Of a stretch of 64,000 nt of DNA, positions 1-8,407 are shown in pieces. The DNA comes from Catenaria anguillulae PL171. Its lineage: Eukaryota; Blastocladiomycota; Blastocladiomycetes; Blastocladiales; Catenariaceae. Every line of letters begins with the position of its first letter. Positions within the stretch are counted from its first letter, which is position 1. The notes under the pieces were generated by a model. The model was not told the origin of the DNA. It was given only the letters and a program-made list of their open reading frames with translations, and made no database searches. The position numbers and the translations under genes are program-made. Location: assembly GCA_002102555.1 (NCBI GenBank), contig MCFL01000015.1, positions 372,001 through 436,000 on the forward strand. The letters run 5' to 3'.

Positions 1-891
1 CTGCCGCTGCTGCACATTAGCGATCGATGGCGACCAGAAATCTTCCATGTGCCGTGCGTGGGTAGGAAATCCGTTTGACGATGCCAGGCTGGTCCAGCGC
101 ACGTCCTTCCATGCAGCCGTGGTGGTAAATTGGTGCGTGGGTTCGTGCCAAATGAACTGGAGCGAGCGGTGCTCAAAGCTGACAATGTGCTTGAGTTCGG
201 TCCCATGGTTCGTGGATGAGAACCCCTCGGACATCGCAAGAGGCGGGAACACGTTGTTGGTCATGCCGCCAAACGGATGGGAGCGTATTTTTTCAACGGA
301 GGTCTGATCCCATGCGGAATTGTGAATCATGGCATACAACGTCTGCCCTTGCTGATCCGCGGTGGCTAAATTGACCGAGGCTCCAGCGTGTGCTTTTGGT
401 TCCATGCCTGCGGATGAGCCCGTGACGTTGTAAATGCGCCGACCAAATGCTCGTAGCCACCAGTGCGGCAGCCAATGTGCCACGAGCGTCAGCAAGCCAA
501 ACGTCAACACACTGAATAACCGATAAACGAGCTTGCACATGGGCGAAACTTGGTAAAGTGTGACAACAGCTTGAACCTGGCCACCATCAAAGGACAAGTG
601 CTGCCGCCAACCGAGCTGCTGACTGGACGACAAGATCGACGCATCGTCCGAGGGTGAGCCAGTGTCGCCCAAGTTTCCCATTGGGATAGCGACGGTCGTT
701 TTCGAGTCGATAACGCCCTGGTTAGCGCTTGGGTTGAGCTTTTCGTGAGAATCCATGATGGGTGCTTCGACCTCCATGTCGGGATTTGTAAACGTGCTCG
801 GCACGGCAGCATCCGTTGAAGCAGCGGTTTTGGCCGCTTGCTGTTGAGAGGACGCGTTGGATCCCACGCGCTGGAATGGCGTGCGTTGCAT
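1..891 (-). CDS. P5B-type cation/polyamine-transporting ATPase (ATP13A/Ypk9-like), N-terminal part, cut by window edge
   Basis: An open frame starts at an ATG (891 on the minus strand) and runs 297 codons to the window edge without a stop, so only the N-terminus is present. Residues 1-100 are polar and disordered. A hydrophobic hairpin follows at about 112-148 (LYQVSPMCKLVYRLF, then FGLLTLVAHWLPHW), and further on come LQFIWHEPTHQF and similar segments. This matches the N-terminal region that precedes the transport core in P5B ATPases, with its hydrophobic spike, WxPxW-like turn and later 'R/F-x-W' strand. P5B pumps (Ypk9, ATP13A2) sit in the vacuole/lysosome membrane and export polyamines or cations. 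The DKTGT phosphorylation motif would lie outside the window, so the assignment rests on the N-terminal signature alone. It is transcribed divergently from the radical SAM gene, with 363 bp between the two start codons. Confidence 0.72.
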   Translation of the reverse strand, partial: MQRTPFQRVGSNASSQQQAAKTAASTDAAVPSTFTNPDMEVEAPIMDSHEKLNPSANQGVIDSKTTVAIPMGNLGDTGSPSDDASILSSSQQLGWRQHLSFDGGQVQAVVTLYQVSPMCKLVYRLFSVLTFGLLTLVAHWLPHWWLRAFGRRIYNVTGSSAGMEPKAHAGASVNLATADQQGQTLYAMIHNSAWDQTSVEKIRSHPFGGMTNNVFPPLAMSEGFSSTNHGTELKHIVSFEHRSLQFIWHEPTHQFTTTAAWKDVRWTSLASSNGFPTHARHMEDFWSPSIANVQQRQ

Positions 892-1254
892 TGCACGTAG
901 TGTCTAGGTAAGTCAGTGAGGGAATGCTTGGACCTTCTACCTTCTCTAATTGCATGGACTGACTGACTGTGTCCAGACTCTGGTTTGCTTGCATTCGGTC
1001 TCGAGCCAGAGTGGTACAGTGTAATGGCGGCACGGCGTCCGTCATCTCTTTGTGAAATGGGCCAAGTTCGAGAACCCGCTTGCTGATTCGAGAACTCATT
1101 TCCAAAGACGAGGTTTACGCATGCTGCGACACAACCTCAATCTTTACATGGCCATGCATGCAACCACAAAAGCACTCGATTCCGACCCGTCGCAATACCC
1201 TCTCATTGCCCGTGCCCATCAGCAACCTATACCATTTTGAAAGCATCCACGCCG
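892..1254. other. Intergenic, shared divergent promoter region
   Basis: This 363-bp gap separates the start codons of the minus-strand ATPase gene and the plus-strand radical SAM gene. It must hold both promoters. I see no clear TATA box or long repeat in it, and the open frames that cross it show no coding character. Confidence 0.5.
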
Positions 1255-2631
1255 ATGACGCCGCCCGCCAACTCGACTGCTGCCGCCGCTGCCCGCTCTC
1301 AACTGCCACTCCTCGTTCCGTTTGCACGGCAAATGTACCGTGCTGCACAACGCAAGGCACCGCTCAATTCAGGCGCTCCCAGCATTTCGCGCAATGAAAA
1401 TGCCAACAATCAATTCTCCGAGTCCAAGGACCCGTGTTGCTGTGCAACCTCTGCTTCATTCGATGATGCAGGAGCAACATCACACCCCGGAGCAAGGGAA
1501 TCGCAAGTTTTGTCTTCTGCGCCTCATTTATCACGGAGTGCTGCAGAGAATGGCGGCAACCAATCGGCCACGGCGTGCGGGGCATCCACACCATGCTCCT
1601 CCCAAGTGGCCCATGTTCAAAAAGTCGCTTTTCATCTGCGAGACAATCCAAAACATGTCCTTGAGGTCACTGCTTCACACATTCATACCACAACGTCAAC
1701 CCCAGCGCCGGGCACCCCGCACACTCACTCGCATTCCTCTGTCGACAATCTACATGTTTCTGTCGCCACCCAAATCGGATGCAAGCACAATTGCTCATAT
1801 TGCGTCTCTTCCATGCTCGGTGGCCTCCGAAGAAACCTTGGTCTCGAGGAGCTTGTTGCTCAAGTCCAATATTTCACGAGCCCCGCTGCATTTGATCTCC
1901 CCTCGGACCCATCAACAGCTATTCCGCTCGCTGACAGCCCGCCTTCCCGCCCCTCTTCTGACCCGGCTCCGCTTACGATTCGGTCAGTTGCGCTTCACGG
2001 GCATGGCGAGCCACTCGACAATCCCGACACCCTCGACTTTCTCGCATTTCTTGCCTCACCAAGCTACGCACACGTATTTGGCCCGTCTGCGCCACCACCT
2101 CGCACCTCGGTCTCCACCGTCGGTATCCTCACCCCACTGGAAGAGCTCGTGTCCGAGTTTCCTTCCACAGCCGTGTCTTGGACCCTTACGTCACCCTTTC
2201 CCGACCAGCGCAAATTGCTCATGAGGTCGGTCGAATCGCACTCGCCCATGCTCAGGGTGCTCCCACTCTTGCATGCCGCCCGCCACCGCGGCCACGACGC
2301 CCCCATTGCCATGGCCTACGTACTGCTCGACGGCGTCAACGACTCGGACGCGCATCTCGACGCCCTGGCCAGGCTTGCACATTCGGGGCCAAGTGCACTG
2401 GATGCCATGCCCGTATCCTTGATCCACTTTCATCCCGTGTTGCCCGTGCAGGATCGCAAGTTGGCTGAAGAGTCAATCAAGGCTGTTGGACCAGAATCCA
2501 AGGTGCCGTCCTTGGCAAAGTACGCGCCGAGCGCCGAGCAGGTTGTGGATCGGTGGGTCAGGGAGTTGGATCGCAAAGGCGTGCCCGTGTCCAAGCAGCA
2601 GTATTTCGAGTTTCCTGCTGTTCATGTGTGA
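1255..2631 (+). CDS. RlmN/Cfr-family radical SAM protein, probably mitochondrial, lacking both catalytic cysteines
   Basis: A 458-aa protein starting at the first in-frame ATG (1255); the longer frame upstream would need a TTG. The N-terminus (about 1-45) is rich in Arg, Ala and Ser with no acidic residue, like a mitochondrial presequence. The radical SAM cluster motif CKHNCSYC is at C176/C180/C183. It is followed by RlmN-family strands: a GHGEPL glycine-rich motif, a VSTVGI strand, and YVLLDGVND. RlmN methylates C2 of adenine in 23S rRNA and tRNA through two cysteines (E. coli C118 and C355). Here the C118 position (seven residues before the first cluster Cys) is Ser169, and no cysteine occurs after C183; the C-terminus ends without the CGQL motif. 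The fold should bind SAM and the cluster, but the known RlmN chemistry looks impossible. The T/C-rich stretch just after the stop is probably its 3' UTR. Confidence 0.85.
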   Translation: MTPPANSTAAAAARSQLPLLVPFARQMYRAAQRKAPLNSGAPSISRNENANNQFSESKDPCCCATSASFDDAGATSHPGARESQVLSSAPHLSRSAAENGGNQSATACGASTPCSSQVAHVQKVAFHLRDNPKHVLEVTASHIHTTTSTPAPGTPHTHSHSSVDNLHVSVATQIGCKHNCSYCVSSMLGGLRRNLGLEELVAQVQYFTSPAAFDLPSDPSTAIPLADSPPSRPSSDPAPLTIRSVALHGHGEPLDNPDTLDFLAFLASPSYAHVFGPSAPPPRTSVSTVGILTPLEELVSEFPSTAVSWTLTSPFPDQRKLLMRSVESHSPMLRVLPLLHAARHRGHDAPIAMAYVLLDGVNDSDAHLDALARLAHSGPSALDAMPVSLIHFHPVLPVQDRKLAEESIKAVGPESKVPSLAKYAPSAEQVVDRWVRELDRKGVPVSKQQYFEFPAVHV

Positions 2632-2913
2632 AGCCTGAAAGTTTCTTGTGTGCATTTGTTTCGTTTTTCCTTGCTTGCTCTGTCTTAATTTGTACCATGG
2701 ATATCCCTTCGCTCTATGTACTTGCTCGCCATTCATGCTGTTAAAATCGCACTTTGTCTTTGACTGACCATCCATCAGTGCAGCCACTGCGTCAAGTGCA
2801 AATACGATCATGCATGCATTACTTGTCACACCACACACACTCATAGACAAAGTGTTGAATCACGCCCACGCAACTTTTGAGACAACAGCAAAAGCCAAGA
2901 AAAACACGAAGCC

Positions 2914-3491
2914 TTAGTTGGCAGCATCAAACTCGGCATCACGAGTCCACGAGTAACCCTCCTCGGCGCCGCCCGACGGCAAGGGGAAGAAATCGGCCTT
3001 GTCACCCTGCTTGCGCACAAGCTTGATGCCCCAGATGCGCGACATGTTGAGATCGCGGGTCGCGGGACCGAGGGCCCAGGTCTGGGAAACCTTTTCCTTG
3101 GGGCCAAGGGTGGCACGGAGCGTCACTTGGCCGTTCCTGAAGGCAAAGGTACCCTCGCCGCCGGCTTCGTGGCAGGGAGCGCGGATGCAGCGGATGTTGG
3201 AAGCCCAGGTGAAGGTCTTGCCGTCCTTGTTGAAGGTGATGCGGTGGCCGGCGCCAGAGGGCTGGATGGCGTAGGTGGCGGGGAGCGGGAAGGGTGCGTT
3301 GGCTGTGTATGTGTGCGAGCGTTCCCAGGTTAGCATTCGTCCGATGAAGCAGTTTGGACGCGTCGAGAACGTGGGGACACAGGATGTGGGAGCCGGATAT
3401 GAGATTGGTGAAATGAGAAATATGTACCGAGGACGGCAACGGCGAGAGCGGCAACGATGAGGAGGATGGAGGCGATGTTGAGGGCAGACAT
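2914..3491 (-). CDS. Small secreted protein of unknown function
   Basis: Two exons, 3491-3428 and 3302-2914, joined across a GTACAT...CAG intron of 125 nt, give 150 aa. Exon 1 encodes almost exactly a signal peptide: M-S-A-L-N followed by a continuous Ile/Leu/Val/Ala core ending VAVLA at residue 22. The mature part begins NAPFPLPATY and has a CIRAPC pair of cysteines in the middle, several Trp residues, and an acidic/aromatic C-terminus (SWTRDAEFDAAN). I do not recognise the family. The likely location is extracellular, wall-associated or in the secretory pathway. A minus-strand TATAAG about 110 bp upstream of the ATG supports the start. The splice junction restores the frame exactly (453 nt). 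Confidence 0.7.
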
Positions 3492-3596
3492 GTTGAGTGA
3501 TTTAAGGGGGTGAGTTTGGAATGAGTTAGAGTCCAGCGAGTGAGTTTGGATGATGAGCTTGGAGAATTGGAAAGTGTCGGGGGGAATGGGTCGATA

Positions 3597-3602
3597 CTTA
3601 TA
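3597..3602 (-). promoter_or_regulatory. TATA-like box of the small secreted protein gene
   Basis: TATAAG reads on the minus strand here, about 105-110 nt upstream of the ATG at 3491. The spacing suits a TATA box with a short 5' UTR. Inferred from position only. Confidence 0.4.
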
Positions 3603-3741
3603 CCCTTGGTGGTCATCGTAAGGTGTGCACAGGCTTCGGAACTTTCGAAAGTGGTCGACGAGGGAAATCTGATGAGGAAGGTTGGCAAGCGAGTCAATAG
3701 ACGTCCGGTAACCAACGAAGAGCGGGCCGGGTGTTAATGCA

Positions 3742-5314
3742 GAGGATTCCGCCCGCTTGTTTCTTGATTCAGTACATGCACTAGTGCATGTGTTTATTTG
3801 CGGGCGCCCGGCTCAATCAAACCTGAGGCAGCAAACGGATAGCTGGGATCGAATCGATTCATGCAAACGTTTTCTTTCGAGCTCGAGTTGCAGGAGCTTG
3901 CATTACCTACTCTTGAGAGAGTTTTTCCGAACCACTTGCTCTCGAGCTAGCGCTCATCAGCTGCTGGATCCGGAGCGGTCCCCAACCTCCGGAATCGATC
4001 GAAGTGTAGCGTCGTGTCAGAGTGACGGCATCCTGACACATCTTGCACCTGGTGGTTGGATTCATCCGAAGCTAATGTTTGTTAGCAAAGGTTGCAAAGG
4101 TTGCAAACGTACAGTATTATTGTTCTTGCAATTGTGAAGAGAGTGATGATTGGATGGTAATCAAACATGTGTTGTTGCAAGGTTGAGACAGCAAAGCGGG
4201 CGCAAAAACGCGACGCGACAAGTTTGTGTCTCACTAGCGCGACACCGTACCCCTGGCGACATGCAGGAAGAGAACGATTTGCCCTCGTCCCCTCAGGTCA
4301 GACGACTCGACGGTTACACTCCATGACGGTTACTCTACATGCGTATGGCTCTTGGACCGTCGATGCCCTTTGCCCACACCAGAATGTCATCTTGCTGAAG
4401 CACGAAATTTGTAATCTCGTACATAGCGAATCTTTATTAAATCTTTCCTATAAATTGACACCGCAAACCAAATAGGCTGATACTTATCTTCAATTTCGTC
4501 ACAGCAACCATCCTCTCAGATTTGCTGGGATGATGCAGTGCATCACCAATATGAGACTCATGCACTCGCGTGAGTTCTCAATGGGAAGGCAACCAATCGG
4601 TTGCTGGTTCTGTTGCGATCATCCTTTATTTCCCGCCATCCAGATGCATGGTTGGTGTTACTGAGCAGAGAGCTTCTCCGCGTCGCCGGTAGATTCACCC
4701 TTTGCCGCCCGTCGTGAACTCGAAGTCTCATGTAGAAAAAGATATGATTTGGAAACAAAACGTGTGGATTGGACGGGACGGGACGGACTTGGCCGCAAGT
4801 ACCTCTGTCTTCCGCATGTGCTTCCTTGATTGCCAGGCACTGTGTGCACTGTACGTCGCATTGAGACCCTGGTCGCCACGCATTTCGGACGCAGTGGGAA
4901 GCGAAAGCTCAACGGCCAATGATGACCACATTTGATGTGAGAAACAGCTTGCCCACAGGGCGGCGGTTTGCCTTCGCTAGCTTTCAAAGAATGAGACACC
5001 TCACATCACAGTTATCGAGTGTGTTGGTTACAGGGATGGGTCATGGTATCGAGAAGAAGGTGCTTGTGGCTCCAACCATGAATAAAATGGATCGGAGAAA
5101 GTAAATAACTTGCGTCGACGCGTCGAAAAGCTCGATTCACCCACTTTTAGAGTGCGCTTCTTCGTCCACAGAAAAACAAAGACATACTGATTGCACATAC
5201 AATCGATATCATCCTCCTAAACCCTCGGCACTCGGAGCACTGCGACTGCTGCGGCCCATACAATACACGACCCGTGCCCATCAGATTTCCGAAACCCCAA
5301 ACCCAGACACTGCC
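3742..5314. other. Long intergenic region, no gene recognised
   Basis: About 1.6 kb between the divergent secreted-protein and NodB genes. It is less G/C-rich than its neighbours. The open frames in it (up to 126 codons) lack the third-position bias of the real genes and resemble no family. It contains an 18-bp perfect palindrome (3774-3791) and a 7-bp inverted repeat, GTGTCAG/CTGACAC (4014-4020 and 4032-4038). Both may be regulatory. Confidence 0.5.
3774..3791. repeat. 18-bp perfect palindrome
   Basis: ACATGCACTAGTGCATGT equals its own reverse complement. It lies 283 bp upstream of the secreted-protein ATG, in the divergent region shared with the NodB gene. It could be a dimeric transcription-factor site; this is inferred from symmetry only. 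Confidence 0.5.
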
Positions 5315-6648
5315 ATGGCCTTCAACTCATTCCGCTTGTTTGCGGCTGTCTTTGTCGTAATCGGTACGTCACCCTACCTCCTTATCGGCTGCCATTTCGC
5401 ATCCTATCCTCCATCCATGTCGTCACCGATCCCTTACGCTTCTCTCGTGTTCTCGATCGATGATGGGAAACTCACGCTTGCCATCTCATAGCGGTCTACT
5501 TTGCTTCCAACGATCCTGCCGTCGAAAAGGCGCGCCAAAAGGAAGCCATCCGTCGTGCGCCGGTGGCCTACGTCCCTCCCGCGTCTGCATGCTCGACGAC
5601 GGGCCAGATCGCCCTCACTTTTGTCCGTCGCCAGTCGTTTGTTGTGCTGACGCGTCCACCGATCCTCTTTACTGACCATGATCCTTTGTGAACGCGTCAC
5701 CCACCCACCGACAGAACAACGGCGTATCCCTCTCGCACACGCCCGTGGTCCTCGATGTCCTGAAATCCAGCTCCACCAAAGCCACCTTCTTTGTGTCGCC
5801 CGAATGGGTCGGCCGCATTCAACTTGTCGACGCGCTTTTGCGCCGTATGCTCTCTGACGGACACACGCTCGGATTCCATTACTGGGGTCCCGACCCGAGG
5901 TCGCTGTCCGTGTCGCAGCTGCGCACTGCAATCATTGACCAATCGACAAAGATTTACAATGCTGCAGGCGTTCACCCGCGGTTCATGCGGTTCCCATACG
6001 ATCAGCTCAACCAGCAGGTTGCCGAGGTGGCGCGTGGGTTGGGCCTTGTGGTACGTACCGACTAGGCTGAAGTATTCTCGGTAGGTTACATGACTCAACT
6101 TTCTTCACTTGATATCGTCCATTGTGTCCCGGTAGCTCTCATTCTGGAACGTGGACCCGGCCGACTACCAGCTGTGCGACAGCTACCCTCGCGGCAACGG
6201 CTCAACCTACACGTCGCAGTCTGTGACGGACGCGTACCGCACGCAATTTGAGTTGTTCCGCGCCGCAGGCAACTTGCAATCGACCTTTATTGGTGTGCAC
6301 AATGATCTGTGCCCGATCGGATCGGCTATTGGCAACGTTGTGCGCTTGGGTCTCGACTACAACTACACGTTTGTCGACATTTCACAGTGCTTGGGCGAGA
6401 GCGCAAAGTACAGGCAAGCGTCGGACCGGCCCGAGCCGCTTGTGGCCAGCACGTCGGCAACCAACACGCCGTCGACGCCCGGGGCCGCGCCGACCAACAC
6501 GGCCGGTGGATCGACCACGACGGCCAGCGCGGGTAAGAGTCAGGCTTCTGAGACGCCAAAGAGTGCGGCACAAGCCAAGGCCAGTGGACCCAGTGTGGTT
6601 GCGCTCGTTGCGGCGGCCATGCTTGTGATTGCTACGGCCATGTTGTAA
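5315..6648 (+). CDS. NodB-type polysaccharide deacetylase homologue, GPI-anchored, probably catalytically dead
   Basis: Four exons (5315-5363, 5492-5622, 5715-6050, 6136-6648) give 342 aa. Exon 1 encodes a hydrophobic start (MAFNSFRLFAAVFVVIG) acting as signal peptide. The NodB homology domain runs from about residue 50 to 240: LTF-NNG-VSLSHTP, KATFFVS, DGHTLGFHYW, a RFPY motif, WNVDPADY and FIGVH. A Ser/Thr-rich stretch and a hydrophobic tail (VVALVAAAMLVIATAML) follow, as in GPI-anchored wall proteins. Family members remove acetyl groups from chitin with a TFDDG catalytic-base/metal motif and an H-S/T-x-x-H metal motif. Here DD is replaced by NN and the second His of motif 2 is replaced (HYWGP). 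RxPY and the later His are kept. The protein probably binds polysaccharide without deacetylating it. The donor of intron 2 is GTCCGT, weaker than the others, but NNG lies wholly in exon 3. Confidence 0.82.
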
Positions 6649-6957
6649 GGTGTTTCGGTCGGTATCCATAGAGACTGTGGCGGATCGTGTCGAACTTGTG
6701 TGCGTGTGTGTCTTGGTTACCCTAACTTGAGGTGACTGACTTGTCAATTGGTTGATTCATGTGCTTGCCTCCCTCTACTTGTTTGGCTTCACTGTTGAGT
6801 TGCTTGCTCACATTTCCTTTCCGCCTCCCTCCTTCTACTCTTTGTCTGATGTCGTTCGTATACTTTCGTAGTGCTTGCTCGTTGAAAACATCGAAACCTG
6901 TTCTGCTTTTCTCGTGCCACCAGGTGAGTGACAAATCGAAATACCCACGAGAGTGTG
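6649..6957. other. Convergent 3' intergenic region, pyrimidine-rich
   Basis: 309 bp between the stops of the convergent NodB and ankyrin-like genes. It is strongly T/C-rich on the plus strand (about 6755-6870), as expected for the 3' UTR of the NodB transcript. No gene seen. Confidence 0.5.
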
Positions 6958-7908
6958 TTACTCTTCAACAGCGGAAGATACAGACTCGAGCAACCCAGAC
7001 TGCTTCCACCACAATTGCACCCGCTTATCGACAGCCCCCTCAACCACACTGACCGAGAACAACAAGGGCCGTGGCCCGCTTTCTACAAACCACTGCAACA
7101 CATGGATGTGGCCGTGCTTTGTGGCGGCATCCATAGCATGCTTGTACAAGAGCGGCACACCCGCCTTGTGCGTCCACCAATGCAACACAGCCACATCTCC
7201 CCTTGCCGCGGCCTCTTCCATGACGCCCGGTGGGCAATACATATTTCCCTGCAGAAAGTCGCGATACCATTGCAGCACGTCAAGTTTGCCGTGACGAGAC
7301 GCACTGCGTAGCACGCGAAACACGTCGTACAGGTATACGAGGCCAGAGAGTTTCCACCAACGCATGACGTTCAGGTGGCCGTGGATGCTTGCGTCCGTTA
7401 GAGCGTGGTGCGTGTACTTGAGCGGGCGGATTGGACTGGCGAGCCACCAGTCCAGCACGTGCGTGTGCCCGTTGGCAGAGGCGAGGTCGATGGCGAGCGT
7501 CGAGTAGGGCAATGGGGATGGGCCAAAGTGGGAGAGCAACAGTGTGAGAGTATGCGTGTGTCCATTGGCAGAGGCATTGTCGATGGCCATGTGGGAAACG
7601 CGCCATCGGTGCGCGTTTGCGCGTGTGCCCGTGAGCGTGAGGTAGGCATCAATGGCAGAGAATGCGGGGCTGCCGAGCCGAGCAAGTTGGTCAATGGAAA
7701 AGGCGGGAATGTGGTTGTGGGCAGAGATTCGGATCCAGGGTGCGGCTGCAAAGGGAAGCACGTCGAGAATGGATTTGGTCGTGGCGGTTATTCCCAGGCA
7801 ATCGTGCCAGCTCGATCCTTGTCGGTCGACATGATCGCAATTGGGCACCAAAAGGCGGATGGAATGGACGAGGACAAGCTCGGAAATCTCGATTGGTGTG
7901 GGTTGCAT
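6958..7908 (-). CDS. Ankyrin-like repeat protein with GH..VL.WW repeats
   Basis: A single-exon frame of 316 aa from the ATG at 7908 (MQPTPIEISELV). An in-frame ATG at 7989 would add 27 residues, so the start is uncertain. From about residue 80 to the end there are at least six repeats of about 33-35 residues built around A-S-x-x-G-H-x-x-V-L-x-W-W, for example ASANGHTHVLDWW, ASIHGHLNVMRWW, AAARGDVAVLHWW and AATKHGHIHVLQWF. These are divergent ankyrin repeats with a helix-capping 'GH' and a Trp pair. No enzyme domain, signal peptide or membrane segment is visible, so it is probably a cytosolic or nuclear interaction protein. From memory such proteins form a very large family in blastocladialean fungi; that is a recollection, not a search result. 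Confidence 0.75.
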   Translation of the reverse strand: MQPTPIEISELVLVHSIRLLVPNCDHVDRQGSSWHDCLGITATTKSILDVLPFAAAPWIRISAHNHIPAFSIDQLARLGSPAFSAIDAYLTLTGTRANAHRWRVSHMAIDNASANGHTHTLTLLLSHFGPSPLPYSTLAIDLASANGHTHVLDWWLASPIRPLKYTHHALTDASIHGHLNVMRWWKLSGLVYLYDVFRVLRSASRHGKLDVLQWYRDFLQGNMYCPPGVMEEAAARGDVAVLHWWTHKAGVPLLYKHAMDAATKHGHIHVLQWFVESGPRPLLFSVSVVEGAVDKRVQLWWKQSGLLESVSSAVEE

Positions 7909-8407
7909 GGCTGGGATATACACTTGAGCACATGACTCATTGACGTTTGACTCGCGTGGGCGTGAGTGAGAATGGATATCTTTATTCATCAAGAATCATG
8001 TGAGACCTATGGTCACTTGACATGGGAAAAGTGAGACACCACGCCAATGGCAGTGAGACATTCTGGCAGCGATACGTAGCCGGCTGAGGTCGGCCGAATC
8101 GTTTCGGCTGCAGGACATGCCCATAGGATTGGCTCGATCTAACGGGTTGAGTCGCGTCACATGAACAGCCCATTACACAGGCATTGGCGAGTCAAGAAGC
8201 TGGTGGTGGCCGGGTCCATGCCGATCACGACCTGTCCGCCGATTCACTTTTGGGCTTGGACTTGACATGGTTCAAACAACTCCAACTTTTCGCAACGTTC
8301 CTGGTATCTCGTCCATGCAAGCAGGACGGTATTGCGCCACATACAACTTGAAGCATTCGGCTCACCAGCTCCCAAATCTCACACACCACTAGTCTCTGTG
8401 AGTCAAC
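7909..8407. other. Divergent intergenic region
   Basis: About 500 bp between the starts of the ankyrin-like gene (minus) and the F-box gene (plus). It presumably holds both promoters. No coding sequence or repeat recognised. Confidence 0.45.

Noticed and set aside
4558-4999. Minus-strand frames in the region upstream of the NodB gene
   Set aside because: No third-position bias, no domain, and low G/C relative to genes nearby.
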